NCBI GenBank assembly: GCA_014359885.1
Contig: JACIYN010000002.1
Location: forward strand, 1 to 64,000
Reading direction: 5' to 3'
Length of the DNA: 64,000 bases
Source: Desulfacinum sp.
GTDB lineage: Bacteria; Desulfobacterota; Syntrophobacteria; Syntrophobacterales; DSM-9756
Part shown: positions 34,894 through 43,906 of the stretch, in pieces
Numbering within the stretch: position 1 is the first letter of the stretch
Layout: every line of letters begins with the position of its first letter
Made by a program: the position numbers and the translations under genes
The notes under the pieces: model-generated
The model's database searches: none
What the model was told of the DNA's origin: nothing
The model's input: the letters and a program-made list of their open reading frames with translations, nothing else

Positions 34894-36132
34894 ATGAAGC
34901 TTTTCCAAATCCTCTCCATCCTCCTCACCGTCTCGGCGCTCTTCAGCTACCTCAACCACCGCACCCTCCAGCTGCCCACCACCATCGGGGTCATGGCCAT
35001 CTCGCTTCTGGGCTCCCTGGCGATTGTGGCGGCGGGACCTTTTTCCTTCGGACTGCAGCAGGAAGCCATCCGGCTCGTTCAGAGCATCGATTTCGATGAA
35101 ACCTTGCTCCACGGCATGCTCAGCTTTCTTCTCTTCGCCGGGGCGCTCCACATCGACCTGGAAGCCCTGGCCCGCCGCAAGTGGATCATCACCGTTCTGG
35201 CCACCGTGGGAACGGCCCTGGCCACGGCCCTCAACGGTTTGGGCACCTGGGTGGTGTCCCAATGGCTCGATTTGCACCTTCCGTTTCTGAGCTGTCTTCT
35301 CTTCGGGGCGCTCATCGCCCCGACGGACCCCATCGCAGTGCTGGGGATCCTCCGCAAGGCCGGCGTTCCCGAAAGTGTGGAGACCAAGATCTGCGGAGAA
35401 TCGCTCTTCAACGACGGGGTGGCCGTGGTCCTCTTCATCATTCTTTTGGAAATGACCCGGGATCCCGCCGCAGCCACCCTCTCCCACGCCCTGGCCCTCT
35501 TCGCCAAGGAAGCCCTGGGCGGGATCGCCTACGGGCTCGTGATCGGATGGATCGCTTACCTCATGCTCAAGAGCATCGACGACTACCAGGTGGAGGTGCT
35601 CATCACCCTGGCCTTGGTGTCCGGCGGCTACGCCCTGGCCGACGCCCTTCACATCTCAGGACCCATCGCCATCGTGGTGGCGGGCCTTCTCATCGGAAAC
35701 CCCGGGCGCATGCTGGCCATGTCGGAACGGACCCGCCGGCACCTGGACACCTTCTGGGAGCTGGTGGATGAAGTGCTGAACGTGGTGCTCTTCGTACTCA
35801 TGGGCCTGGAAGTGCTGGCCCTGGACTGGACGCGTACCCACCTGACGACCGGCCTCCTGCTGATCCCCTTGGTCCTGGCATCCCGGCTTGTGAGCGTCTC
35901 GCTTCCGGTGGCTTTGCTGCGACCCTTCACCAGATTCAGTCCGGGGGTGATTCGCATCCTCACCTGGGGAGGACTTCGCGGCGGCATCTCGGTGGCCATG
36001 GCCCTCTCGCTCCCCCCGGCACCCGCCCGGGACACGATCCTGGCGGCCACCTACGTGGTGGTGGTCTTTTCCATCCTCGTGCAGGGCCTCACGGTGGAAA
36101 AGGTGGTGCGCTCGGTGGAAGAGCGCGCCTGA
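34894..36132 (+). CDS. CPA1-family Na+/H+ antiporter (NhaP-like)
   Basis: The 412-aa antiporter has about 12 helices. The start at 34894 is chosen because AGGAG lies eight bases upstream. Family motifs include GALIAPTDPIAVLGILRKAG and ESLFNDGVAVVLF, where the Asp of FNDG is the ion-binding residue in CPA1 transporters. GGLRGGISVAMALSLP is the second conserved block. It exchanges Na+ (or K+) for H+ at the inner membrane and is transcribed alone. Confidence 0.92.
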   Translation: MKLFQILSILLTVSALFSYLNHRTLQLPTTIGVMAISLLGSLAIVAAGPFSFGLQQEAIRLVQSIDFDETLLHGMLSFLLFAGALHIDLEALARRKWIITVLATVGTALATALNGLGTWVVSQWLDLHLPFLSCLLFGALIAPTDPIAVLGILRKAGVPESVETKICGESLFNDGVAVVLFIILLEMTRDPAAATLSHALALFAKEALGGIAYGLVIGWIAYLMLKSIDDYQVEVLITLALVSGGYALADALHISGPIAIVVAGLLIGNPGRMLAMSERTRRHLDTFWELVDEVLNVVLFVLMGLEVLALDWTRTHLTTGLLLIPLVLASRLVSVSLPVALLRPFTRFSPGVIRILTWGGLRGGISVAMALSLPPAPARDTILAATYVVVVFSILVQGLTVEKVVRSVEERA

Positions 36133-36716
36133 AAGGCAATAAGGAGGTATTTTCATCGTAGCGCTTATCGCTGCGCAACCCTTCAGGGCTGCGAAAAGAG
36201 GGCCTCGGATCATAAGGGTGACCCATCCGCATGGTCCGGGTATTTCAAGGGAATCGGCAAGCCCATTTCCGCGGGGCTGAAGCCCCGCAGCCACGGAATG
36301 GGCGATCAATCCTTGGCCGTACCTGGCGGAAGGCTGTTTCTTTCTTAAATTAGACGATTCTTCTCAACCTCCAGGTTCCGGCGGGCGAGCCTAAAGCCTG
36401 CCCCTACGAAGGCAGACGGACCTGTTCCGGAGGAGCCTGTCCGACAATGGCTTATTTGCCCCTTCCATCGTCCATCCGCCATGCCCGCGAAGCTTGTCCC
36501 CGGCTTGATCGGGGAGCGGGGATCCAGGATTTCCGGCACCTTATGGACTCCCGCTTGCGCGGGAGTGACGGGTGGCGGAGTTTTCGGACAGCCTCCGATA
36601 GGGGCCGGGTTTATCACCGCCCGCTCATCGCGCGGAAGTAAAAAGAAGACAGCGAAGGATTCGCTCCATTGAGGTCTTTCCAAGCTTCTGGGCCACGGCA
36701 AGGAAGGGAGGATGGA
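36133..36716. other. Intergenic region rich in palindromes
   Basis: It contains a large palindrome around GCGGGGCTGAAGCCCCGC (36261-36302) and a composite unit starting at about 36371 (AGGTTCCGGCGGGCG...TAAAGCC...CCCCTACGAAGGC). A TGGACTCCCGCTTGCGCGGGAGTGACGG hairpin repeat (about 36543) and a GCCGGGTTTATCACCGCCCGC stem complete it. No gene is supported. Confidence 0.7.
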
Positions 36717-37967
36717 TTGAAAAGTCGGGATCCAGCAGGGCTCTTCCAGGGGCGATGGACCGTTTTCAGCCTGGCGTCCCTTCTCTTCATCCTCTCCCAG
36801 TTCTACCGGGTCTCCAACGCCATCATTGCGCCGGATCTCCAGAAGGACCTGGAACTTTCCGCCGAGGAACTGGGGCTCTTGAGCGCCGCCTTCTTCTATG
36901 CCTTCGCCCTGGTGCAGGTGCCCCTGGGCATCGCCCTGGACCGGCTCGGAGGCCGCCGGACCATGACCCTTCTTTCCCTCATCGGGGCGGGAGGCGCCCT
37001 TCTTTTCGCCGCCGCTCACTCTTTCGCCGCGGCCTTCGCGGGCAGGGCTCTCTTGGGGCTCGGCATGGCCGGAAACCTCATGGGCTCCATGAAGCTTCTC
37101 ACCCGCTGGTTTTCCCCCCGGGAATTCGCCACCCTCTCCGGCCTCATGCTGGCCATGGGAACCCTTGGGAACATGCTGGCGGCCACCCCGCTGGCCGCCG
37201 CCAAGGAGTGGATCGGCTGGCGGGAATCCTTCGGAATGTTGGGACTTTTCACGGCCGCCGTGGCCGTCTGTTTCTTCGCCCTGGTTCGCGAAGGGCCGTC
37301 CGGCGAGGACCAGCCGGGCGCTTCCGGCTTCGCGCCCGGGCCTGCCTGGAAAGAAGCCCTCAAAACCCTCTGCCGGAACGCCAACTACTGGATCATCTCG
37401 CTGGGGACCTTCTTCCGGTACGGCACCTTCGTGGCCATCCAGGGCCTGTGGATCGGCCCTTACATGATCCAGCAGTTGCACATGAGCCCCATCGCCGCCG
37501 GAAACCTGCTCCTTCTTCTCAACACGGGGCTCATTCTGGGATCCCCCCTGGGCGGCTGGCTTTCCGATCGGGTGTTACGCTCGAGAAAAAAGGTCATCGT
37601 GCTGGGGCTCGCCATGATGGCGCTGGTGCTTGCGGCCCTGGGCGCCGGCTGGGGCGAAACCGGAGCGGCCGCTCTGGCGGTACTTCTTTTCTCCTTCGGG
37701 CTCTTCGGCTCCTTCGGAATCGTCATGTACGCCCACATCAAGGAGCTCATGCCGTCGGAAATGAGCGGAACGGCCCTTACGGGCATCAACCTCTTCACCA
37801 TGCTGGGCGGAGCCGCCATGCTCCAGGGGCTGGGTTGGGTGCTGGATCACGTGGTGGCCGCCGGGGGACGGACGGCGCCCGACTACCACCCGGCCTTTCT
37901 CCTTTGCGCCGGGGGCGTGGCCCTGGCTCTCGTGGGCTACCTCTTCGCCACCGACACGCGGCCCTGA
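36717..37967 (+). CDS. Major facilitator superfamily transporter
   Basis: The 416-aa transporter has 12 predicted helices. I take the TTG at 36717, preceded by GGGAGG, as the start; the ORF-track start at 36669 is also a TTG and has no ribosome site. MFS signature A appears as GIALDRLGGRRTM between helices 2 and 3 and again as GGWLSDRVLRSRKKV in the second half. The overall pattern (QFYRVSNAIIAPDLQKDLELSAEELGLLSAAFFYAFALVQVPLG) fits the ACS/NarK-like organic anion group. The substrate is unknown. Confidence 0.88.
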   Translation: MKSRDPAGLFQGRWTVFSLASLLFILSQFYRVSNAIIAPDLQKDLELSAEELGLLSAAFFYAFALVQVPLGIALDRLGGRRTMTLLSLIGAGGALLFAAAHSFAAAFAGRALLGLGMAGNLMGSMKLLTRWFSPREFATLSGLMLAMGTLGNMLAATPLAAAKEWIGWRESFGMLGLFTAAVAVCFFALVREGPSGEDQPGASGFAPGPAWKEALKTLCRNANYWIISLGTFFRYGTFVAIQGLWIGPYMIQQLHMSPIAAGNLLLLLNTGLILGSPLGGWLSDRVLRSRKKVIVLGLAMMALVLAALGAGWGETGAAALAVLLFSFGLFGSFGIVMYAHIKELMPSEMSGTALTGINLFTMLGGAAMLQGLGWVLDHVVAAGGRTAPDYHPAFLLCAGGVALALVGYLFATDTRP

Positions 37968-38734
37968 AGGGCTTTGGACAAACCGGCGACGGGTGCCTGT
38001 AGAATGCAGCTCAGGACCATTCCGTATCTGACGGTCAGGGCCCACTCTGCGCCACCCCGCATGGATGAAAGAGCTCGCCTTGCGGGCCTATCCTGTAGGA
38101 GCCGGTTTGCCGGCGACCGAATTGCGGCCAAGGCCGCACCTGCAATCAAAAGATTTGCGTCTATGCGCGTTCATTGGCGGTTGTCCTTCACTTTAGCCCC
38201 CATCACGGGGAGCTCGTGACAACGAAGGATGAAACGCACCTTCGGGAAACAAGCCCCTGTAGGGGCGAATGATGATTCACCCCTACAGCCGTGCGAACGA
38301 ACGGAACGGGGCCGTGTCTTATACAAGGGGGCGATTCTTCCCCATCGCGAGGTTCCGGCGGGCGGGCGTAAAGCCCGCCCCTACGAAGGCCGATGGACCT
38401 GTTGAGCAGGGACGGGGTTTATCCCCGCCTGCTCACCGTGCGGGAATAAGAAAGATACGGCGAAAGGATCGCTTCATTCGGGTTGTATGTCATAGCCCCA
38501 GGGGAGGAGTGACGGGACGGAGCCCCGGGGAATTTCCCTTCCTCTCGTAGCCGCGGGACTTCGGCCCCACCGGGAATCGGTCATTGTAACCCCATGACGT
38601 GACCGGCGGTATCCGATGGCCTGCTTGGCGTCTGGTGGTTCGTCCCCAGCCCGGAAGGGCTGCGCTGCCAAAAGATCGGAAACCCTCGCGGTTTTGGACA
38701 CGCTCCCGGGCCGCCCTTCGTACCTCGTCCCCCG
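37968..38734. other. Long intergenic repeat region
   Basis: No gene is supported. In order: a CTGTAGGAGCCGGTTTGCCGGCGACC unit (about 38092), a TTTGCGTCTATGCGCGTTCATTGGCGG unit, palindrome copy 6, and the composite unit of two stems (GGCGGGCGTAAAGCCCGCCCC then GACGGGGTTTATCCCCGCC). The composite ends in AAGGATCGCTTCATT, parallel to 36371-36675. Confidence 0.7.
38203..38288. repeat. Dispersed palindromic unit with left flank (copy 6)
   Basis: The core CTGTAGGGGCGAATGATGATTCACCCCTACAG has one mismatch in the stem. The flank CATCACGGGGAGCTCGTGACAACGAAGGATGAAACGCACC matches copies 1 and 5. Confidence 0.85.
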
Positions 38735-39493
38735 TCAGCGGAGCCCTTCGCAGGCACGCCCGTTCCCGTCGCGGTCCAGGCGGTGCACGTCCCGACCCGT
38801 GATCCGGAGGCACTCTTCGAAGCACCGCTGAGCCTCTTGCCACGACGAAAAGTCCCCGCAGTCCAGATCCACATCGCAGCGACACGAACCGCGCATGGAT
38901 GGGGCGGATGCAATTGATGCCGAGGCGAACTTCCTCCCGTGGCGGTATTCCCAGGGAGGCACGGGATCGACGCCGGCCCAGAGCCCCGTGGTCCGGTCCC
39001 TGGCCTCCTCTTCCAGCTTCACCAGGCGGCGGCACAGGTCGAAATCCTTGCAGTATCGGCGATACACCCAGGCATGGCCGGACGCCACCAGTTCTTGGTT
39101 GAGAAGCCTTCCTCCCACCTCCACCAGGGCCACGGTGCGGCCGTAGCGGTCCCGGGTGACGGGCCCAACCGAAACGTCCCGGCCCAACGCGAGCCCCTCG
39201 ACAAAGGCGGTGGCCTCCGGACCGCCCTCCTGGGCCTTTTCCGGGCAGTCCACGCCATAGAGACGCACCCGTACTGCTTCCGAACCCCGAAAAACCGTGA
39301 GGGTGTCGCCGTCGTGGACCTCCACCACCCGGCCGGTCCAGGCCCAAGCCGGAAGTCCCAACCAGAATCCCCAGGTCCCCAACACAACCAGAAAAAAGAG
39401 AATCGTACCCCATCACCTCGACAAGAAGCTGCACGAGCCTCTGTTCTCAGCCAACACAACCAGAAAAAAGAGAATCGTACCCCATCGCTTCAT
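38735..39493 (-). pseudogene. Thermonuclease-like exported protein with excalibur domain, frame broken by a 72-bp insertion
   Basis: The native start is the ATG at 39493, preceded by AAAGGAG at good spacing. The reading frame begins MKRWGTILFFLVVL, then runs through 36 bp of foreign sequence to an in-frame TGA at 39413-39415, after which the same signal-peptide segment repeats and the gene continues. Removing 72 bp restores a signal peptide ending AWA and a staphylococcal-nuclease domain (VVEVHDGDTLTV, VRLYGVDCPE, DRYGRTVALV). A C-terminal excalibur calcium-binding motif follows (DRDGNGRACEG). Translation could restart at the GTG at 39385, but the positive n-region of the signal peptide would be lost. 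The TGA is not a convincing Sec codon, because no active-site context exists. Confidence 0.8.
39379..39486. repeat. 36-bp direct repeat / 36-bp unique spacer / 36-bp direct repeat
   Basis: Identical 36-bp copies (starting CCAACACAACCAG, ending TACCCCATC) lie at 39379-39414 and 39451-39486, separated by exactly 36 bp of unrelated sequence (39415-39450). The copies overlie the signal-peptide codons of the nuclease gene. One repeat plus the spacer (72 bp) is therefore an insertion relative to the ancestral gene. Size and layout equal one CRISPR repeat-spacer-repeat unit. Confidence 0.9.
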
Positions 39494-39624
39494 TGGAATC
39501 TCCTTTGCCGAAGATGGGATGGGCGGCGCTGCGGCCGCCGCCTCAGGGAGACGCTCCTCCCCAAGGGATCTATCGGCAGGGTCGGCCTCTTGCTGAAGCA
39601 TCGGGGAAGGTGTGCAAAAAGGGC

Positions 39625-39652
39625 TTGCACATTTGCACAATTTGCATAAGAT
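39625..39652 (+). promoter_or_regulatory. Probable promoter of the hydrogenase maturation/hydrogenase region, with TGCA cluster
   Basis: TTGCAC and TAAGAT are separated by 16 bases, 27 bp before the maturation protease start. Five TGCA tetramers (39613, 39626, 39634, 39643, 39652) with spacings of 13, 8, 9 and 9 bp span this promoter and could be a regulator site. Confidence 0.5.
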
Positions 39653-39678
39653 GCACAGGACACCCTGCGGAGGCGCCC

Positions 39679-40179
39679 ATGGATCACCCCCTCTTTTCCA
39701 AAAAATGTGTGGTGCTCGGATGCGGAAACCCCCTTCTGGGCGACGACGGCTTCGGCCCCAAGGTGATCGAACACCTGGAAGCCCTGGGACCTCCCCCCCC
39801 GACCACCGCCTTCGTGGATGCGGGCACGGCCGTTCGGGACATCCTCTTCGACCTCCTCCTCTCCCCCGAAAAACCGCAGCAGCTGATCATCGTGGACACC
39901 GGTCATCATCCCGAAAAGGCGCCCGGAGAAATCTTCGAAATCCATGTGGACCAGGTCCAGCCGGCCAAGATCCACGACTTTTCCCTGCACCAGTTCCCCA
40001 CCACCAACCTGCTCAAGGAGCTGAGCGAGCACACGGACGTGCAGGTCCACGTTTGGGTGGTGCAGCCGGCCGTCATTCCCGACCAGGTGTCGGAAGGCCT
40101 GTCCGAGCCGGTGGCCCGGGCGGTGCCGCGCATGGCCCAGCGGATCCTGGAGTTCATCCGGCGGGGCGGCTGGGCCTGA
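39679..40179 (+). CDS. Hydrogenase maturation protease (HyaD/HycI/FrhD type)
   Basis: The 166-aa endopeptidase removes the C-terminal peptide from a [NiFe] hydrogenase large subunit after metal insertion. The N-terminal [15 protein letters not shown] is the family hallmark, with the Asp/Glu that sense nickel; DAGTAVRD and IIVDTGHH supply further conserved acidic and His residues. Its target is almost certainly MvhA, encoded at the end of the following operon. The protease would have to act on a selenocysteine-containing metal site. It is 145 bp upstream of hdrA and probably co-regulated. Confidence 0.92.
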   Translation: MDHPLFSKKCVVLGCGNPLLGDDGFGPKVIEHLEALGPPPPTTAFVDAGTAVRDILFDLLLSPEKPQQLIIVDTGHHPEKAPGEIFEIHVDQVQPAKIHDFSLHQFPTTNLLKELSEHTDVQVHVWVVQPAVIPDQVSEGLSEPVARAVPRMAQRILEFIRRGGWA

Positions 40180-40324
40180 AGCCCCGGTGGGGTCTCTGCA
40201 AAAGGGGGATCTCGGAGACTCAAGAAAGGTTGGAAAAGGGAGCGGCGGGCCTTTCGCTCTCCCCGGCAGCTCTTTTGGGGTACGACAACGCAATGGCAAT
40301 CAGAGACTTTCGGGAGGTAACCTC

Positions 40325-43300
40325 ATGAAGCATGATCCCAGCGGATCGGTCCTGGTGGTGGGCGGCGGCATCGCCGGCATGCAGGCCGCGTTGGATCTGG
40401 CGGACTCGGGCTACCGGGTCCACCTGGTGGAACGGACGGCCGCCATCGGCGGGGCCATGGCCCAACTGGACAAGACTTTTCCCACCAACGACTGCGCCAT
40501 GTGAATCATCGCTCCCAAACTGGTCGAGGTCGGCCGGCATCTCAACGTGGAGCTGATGACCCTGTCCCAAGTGACCCACGTTTCCGGATCTCTCGGCAAC
40601 TTCCAGGTCACCATCCGCCAAAAGCCCCGCTACGTGGACATGGAAAAGTGCATCGCCTGCGGTCTGTGCGCGGAAAAGTGCCCCAAGAAGGTGGACGATC
40701 CCTTCAACGCGGGCATGGGTAAACGCAAGGCCGCCTACATCCCCTACGGCCAGGCGGTGCCGCTCAAATACGCCATCGACCCCGAGCACTGCATCTACCT
40801 TACCCGGGGCAAGTGCCGGGCCTGCGAAAAGTTCTGTCCCACGGGCGCCGTCAACTTTGAGGACACGGAGCGGACCGTCACGGTGAACGTGGGGGCCGTC
40901 ATCGCCGCCCCGGGCTTCCAGGCCTTCAACCCCCAGGGCCTGGACGTCTACGGCTACGGCCGGGTGCGGGATGTGGTGACCAGCCTGGAATACGAACGGC
41001 TCCTGGCGTCCAACGGCCCCCACATGGGCCACCTGGTGCGCCCGTCGGACCACGAGGAACCCCGGAAGATCGCTTGGATCCAGTGCGTGGGGTCCCGCAA
41101 CATCAACCGGTGCGACAATCCCTACTGCTCGTCCGTGTGTTGCATGTACGCCGTCAAGCAGGCGCTGGTGACCGCCGAACACCTGAACGGCGACGAGGTG
41201 GAGCAGGCCGTCTTCTACATGGACATCCGAAGCCACGGCAAGGAATTCGAGCGTTACTACGAATCGGCCAAGGAAAAGGGCGTGCGCTTCGTCCCGGCCC
41301 GGCCCCACAGCATCTCACCGGGTGAGAAGGGCAAAGGTGCGGTTCTCGAATACGTGACCCGGGACGGCCGCCCGGTGCGGGAGGCCTTCGACCTGGTGGT
41401 CCTGTCGGTGGGGCTGGAAGCCCCCAAGGACGCCGAGGATCTGGCCCGGATCCTCGGGATCCACTTGAACGAAAGCCGCTTCGCCCGCACCTGCGGCTTT
41501 TCCCCCGTGGCCGCCACCCGCCCCGGGATCTTCGTCACCGGCGCCTTCCAGTCCCCCAAGGACATTCCCCAGTCGGTCACGGAAGCCTCCACGGCGGCCT
41601 GTGAGGCGGCCCGGGCTCTGGCGGCGGCCCGCGGAACCCAGGCGCGGGAAAAGACCTATCCGCAGGAACGGGACGTGTGCGGCGAGAACCCGGTCATCGG
41701 GGTCTTCGTCTGCTCGTGCGGCATCAACATCGCCAACACGGTGGACGTCCAGGCCGTGGCCGCCTACGCCCGCACCCTGCCCCACGTGGCTTACGTGGAA
41801 AACAACCTTTTCACCTGTTCCGCGGACACCCAGAACCTCATCGCCCAAAAGATCAGGGAACACGGCCTCAACCGGATCGTGATCGCGGCCTGCACCCCGC
41901 GCACCCACGAGCCCCTCTTTCAGGACACCCTGCGGGAGGCGGGCCTCAATCCCTATCTCATGGAAATGGCCAACATCCGCAATCAAAACGCCTGGGTCCA
42001 CCAGCAGGACCGGGACAAGGCCACGGAAAAGGCCAAGGACCAGGTGAGGATGGCCGTGGCCAAGGCGGCCCTGAACGAACCTCTGCATCGCCTCAAGGTG
42101 AACGTGATCCAGCGGGCCCTGGTGATCGGCGGCGGCATCGCCGGCATGAACGCGGCCCTGGCCCTGGCCGACCAGGGCTATCCCGTGACCCTGGTGGAAA
42201 AGTCGGACCGACTGGGCGGAAACGCCTGGAAGCTCCTCACCAACGATGCGGGGGAACCCGTGGAGCCTTACCTGAAGGCTCTCATCCAGAAGGTGAACGA
42301 ACATCCCCGCATCCGCGTCCGCACGGGCACCACCCTGAGTTCCGTGACGGGATCGGTGGGCAACTTCCACGGCATCCTGGACCAGGACGGGAGCCCGAAG
42401 GAGATCCGCTTCGGCGTGGCGGTTCTGGCCACGGGAGCCCGGGAATCGGAGCCGACGGAATACCTTTACGGCCGGGATCCCCGCGTGCTCACCCACCAGC
42501 AGTTCGACGCCCTCCTCCGGGAGCGGCCCGAGGCGGCCGGGCGGGCCCGGAGCGCGGTCTTCATCCAGTGCGTGGGATCCCGCGAGCCCCAGCGGCCCTA
42601 CTGCTCCCGCGTCTGCTGCACCCACTCGGTCAAGACCGCCCTTCGCCTGAAGGAAGCCAATCCGGAGATGGACGTCTATGTACTCTACCGGGATATGCGA
42701 ACCTACGGAGAGCGGGAACGCCTCTACCAGGAAGCCCGCCGCCAGGGGGTCCTTTTCATCCGGTACGGGCTGGACGCCAAACCCCAGGTGGAAAAAGAGG
42801 GCGAGGATCTCTTCGTCATCGTGACGGATCCCATCCTGGGACGGCCACTCAAGATCCCCGCCGACTACCTGGTGCTGGCCGCCGCCATGGTGCCCAACGA
42901 CTCGGCGGACCTGGTGGAGATGTTCAAGTGCGGGACCAACGCCGACGGCTTCTTCACCGAAGCGCATCCCAAGCTCCGCCCCGTGGACCTTTCCGTGGAC
43001 GGCCTCTTCGTGGCCGGCCTTTGCCACTACCCCAAACCCATGGACGAATCCATCGCACAAGCCGGTGCGGCCGCCGCCCGGGCCGCCGTGGTCCTGGCCC
43101 GGGACGAGATGCTGCTGGACGCCGTCAAATCCTTTGTCACCGAAAAGTGCGACGGCTGCGCCTTGTGCGTGGACGTGTGCCCCTACCAGGCGATCCGGCT
43201 CGACACCATGGAAGAGACGGGGCGGCCGATCCGGCGCATCGTCACGGATCCCGCCCTTTGCAAGGGCTGCGGCCTGTGCGCCGCCACCTGCCCCAAGGGC

Positions 43301-43375
43301 GGCGTCATGGTGCACGGGTTCACGTTGAACCAACTGGAAGCCCAGGTGGAGGCCGCGCTGGGAAAGGCCGTCTGA
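40325..43375 (+). CDS. hdrA: HdrA-like electron-bifurcating flavoprotein, selenocysteine-containing
   Basis: The 1016-aa protein is read through a TGA at 40502-40504 as Sec60. The ATG at 40325 follows GGGAGGT, and the frame before the TGA encodes an FAD-binding start ([14 protein letters not shown]). The sequence TNDCAM-U-IIAPKL aligns Sec with the second Cys of the usual HdrA motif DCSxC-ILxPK. Further features are a ferredoxin site near 109 ([11 protein letters not shown]), another CRACEKFC, an SRNINRC/CSSVCC region and a second complete FAD module near 602 (GGGIAGMN). Two C-terminal [4Fe-4S] sites follow at about 942 and 979. The double-FAD size (about 1000 aa) is typical of bacterial HdrA fusions. 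It should split electrons from H2 between ferredoxin and a second acceptor. The ORF track misses the first 74 codons. Confidence 0.93.
40520..40537 (+). promoter_or_regulatory. Putative bacterial SECIS hairpin in hdrA
   Basis: CUGGUC-GAGGUC-GGCCGG forms a 6-bp stem (two or three G-U pairs) with loop GAGGUC, which resembles the AGGUCU loop of the E. coli fdhF SECIS. The stem starts 18 bases after the first base of the TGA. Confidence 0.65.
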
Positions 43376-43435
43376 TCCAAGAGCGAACCGCGAAGGCACG
43401 CGAATAAACATAGGAATGCAAAAGGAGCAACATCC

Positions 43436-43867
43436 ATGTCTCAGACCTTCGAACCCGTCATCATCGGCTTCTTGTGCAACTGGTGCGCCTACGCCGGAGG
43501 GGACCTGGCCGGCGTCTCCCGCCTCCAATATCCCCCCAACATGCGGCCCATCCGCGTCATGTGCTCGGGCATGGTGCACCCCGACCTGGTGGTCAACGCC
43601 CTGAGCAAGGGCGCCGACGGCGTCCTGGTCATGGGGTGACACCTGGGCGAATGTCATTACCTGGATGGTAATCACAAAGCCCTGGCCCGCAGTGAAGGCA
43701 TCCGCATCGCCCTGGAAAACGCCGGCATCGACCCCGAACGCTTCGCTCTGGAGTGGGTTTCTTCGGCTGAAGCCCCCCGGTTTGCGCAGCTCGTCACCCG
43801 GTTTGTGGACAAGATCCGCCGGCTGGGCCCCAATCCTCTTGCTCTGGATAAGGCCGCCAACGCCTGA
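43436..43867 (+). CDS. mvhD: MvhD-like [2Fe-2S] electron-transfer subunit, selenocysteine-containing
   Basis: The 143-aa subunit is read through the TGA at 43637-43639 as Sec68. The context VLVMG-U-HLGECHYLDGN matches the MvhD family, where the first position is normally Cys. Other conserved Cys are in CNWCAYAGGD and VMCSGM. The ORF track splits the gene at the TGA. MvhD passes electrons from the hydrogenase to HdrA and holds a [2Fe-2S] cluster, for which Sec would be one ligand or a nearby residue. The start has AAAGGAG. hdrA lies 60 bp upstream and the FrhB-like gene 39 bp downstream. Confidence 0.93.
43656..43672 (+). promoter_or_regulatory. Putative bacterial SECIS hairpin in mvhD
   Basis: AUUACC-UGGAU-GGUAAU is a perfect 6-bp stem starting 19 bases after the first base of the TGA. 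After one C-C mismatch three more base pairs extend it (UGU/ACA). Confidence 0.75.
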
Positions 43868-43906
43868 AAGTGTCCCACGAGCCGGCACTTCGCCAACGGA
43901 GGGATC

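Noticed and set aside
36447-36672. Small ORFs in the intergenic region before the MFS gene
   Set aside because: They translate the hairpin repeats only. Similar peptides would arise from every copy of the repeat.
39413-39415. TGA in the nuclease gene as a fourth selenocysteine codon
   Set aside because: It lies in a signal-peptide region, has no Cys counterpart in the family and is created exactly at the junction of the 72-bp insertion.
38490-39434. 314-aa minus-strand ORF over the nuclease gene
   Set aside because: It is the wrong frame of the thermonuclease-like gene. The SNase and excalibur motifs are in the other frame.
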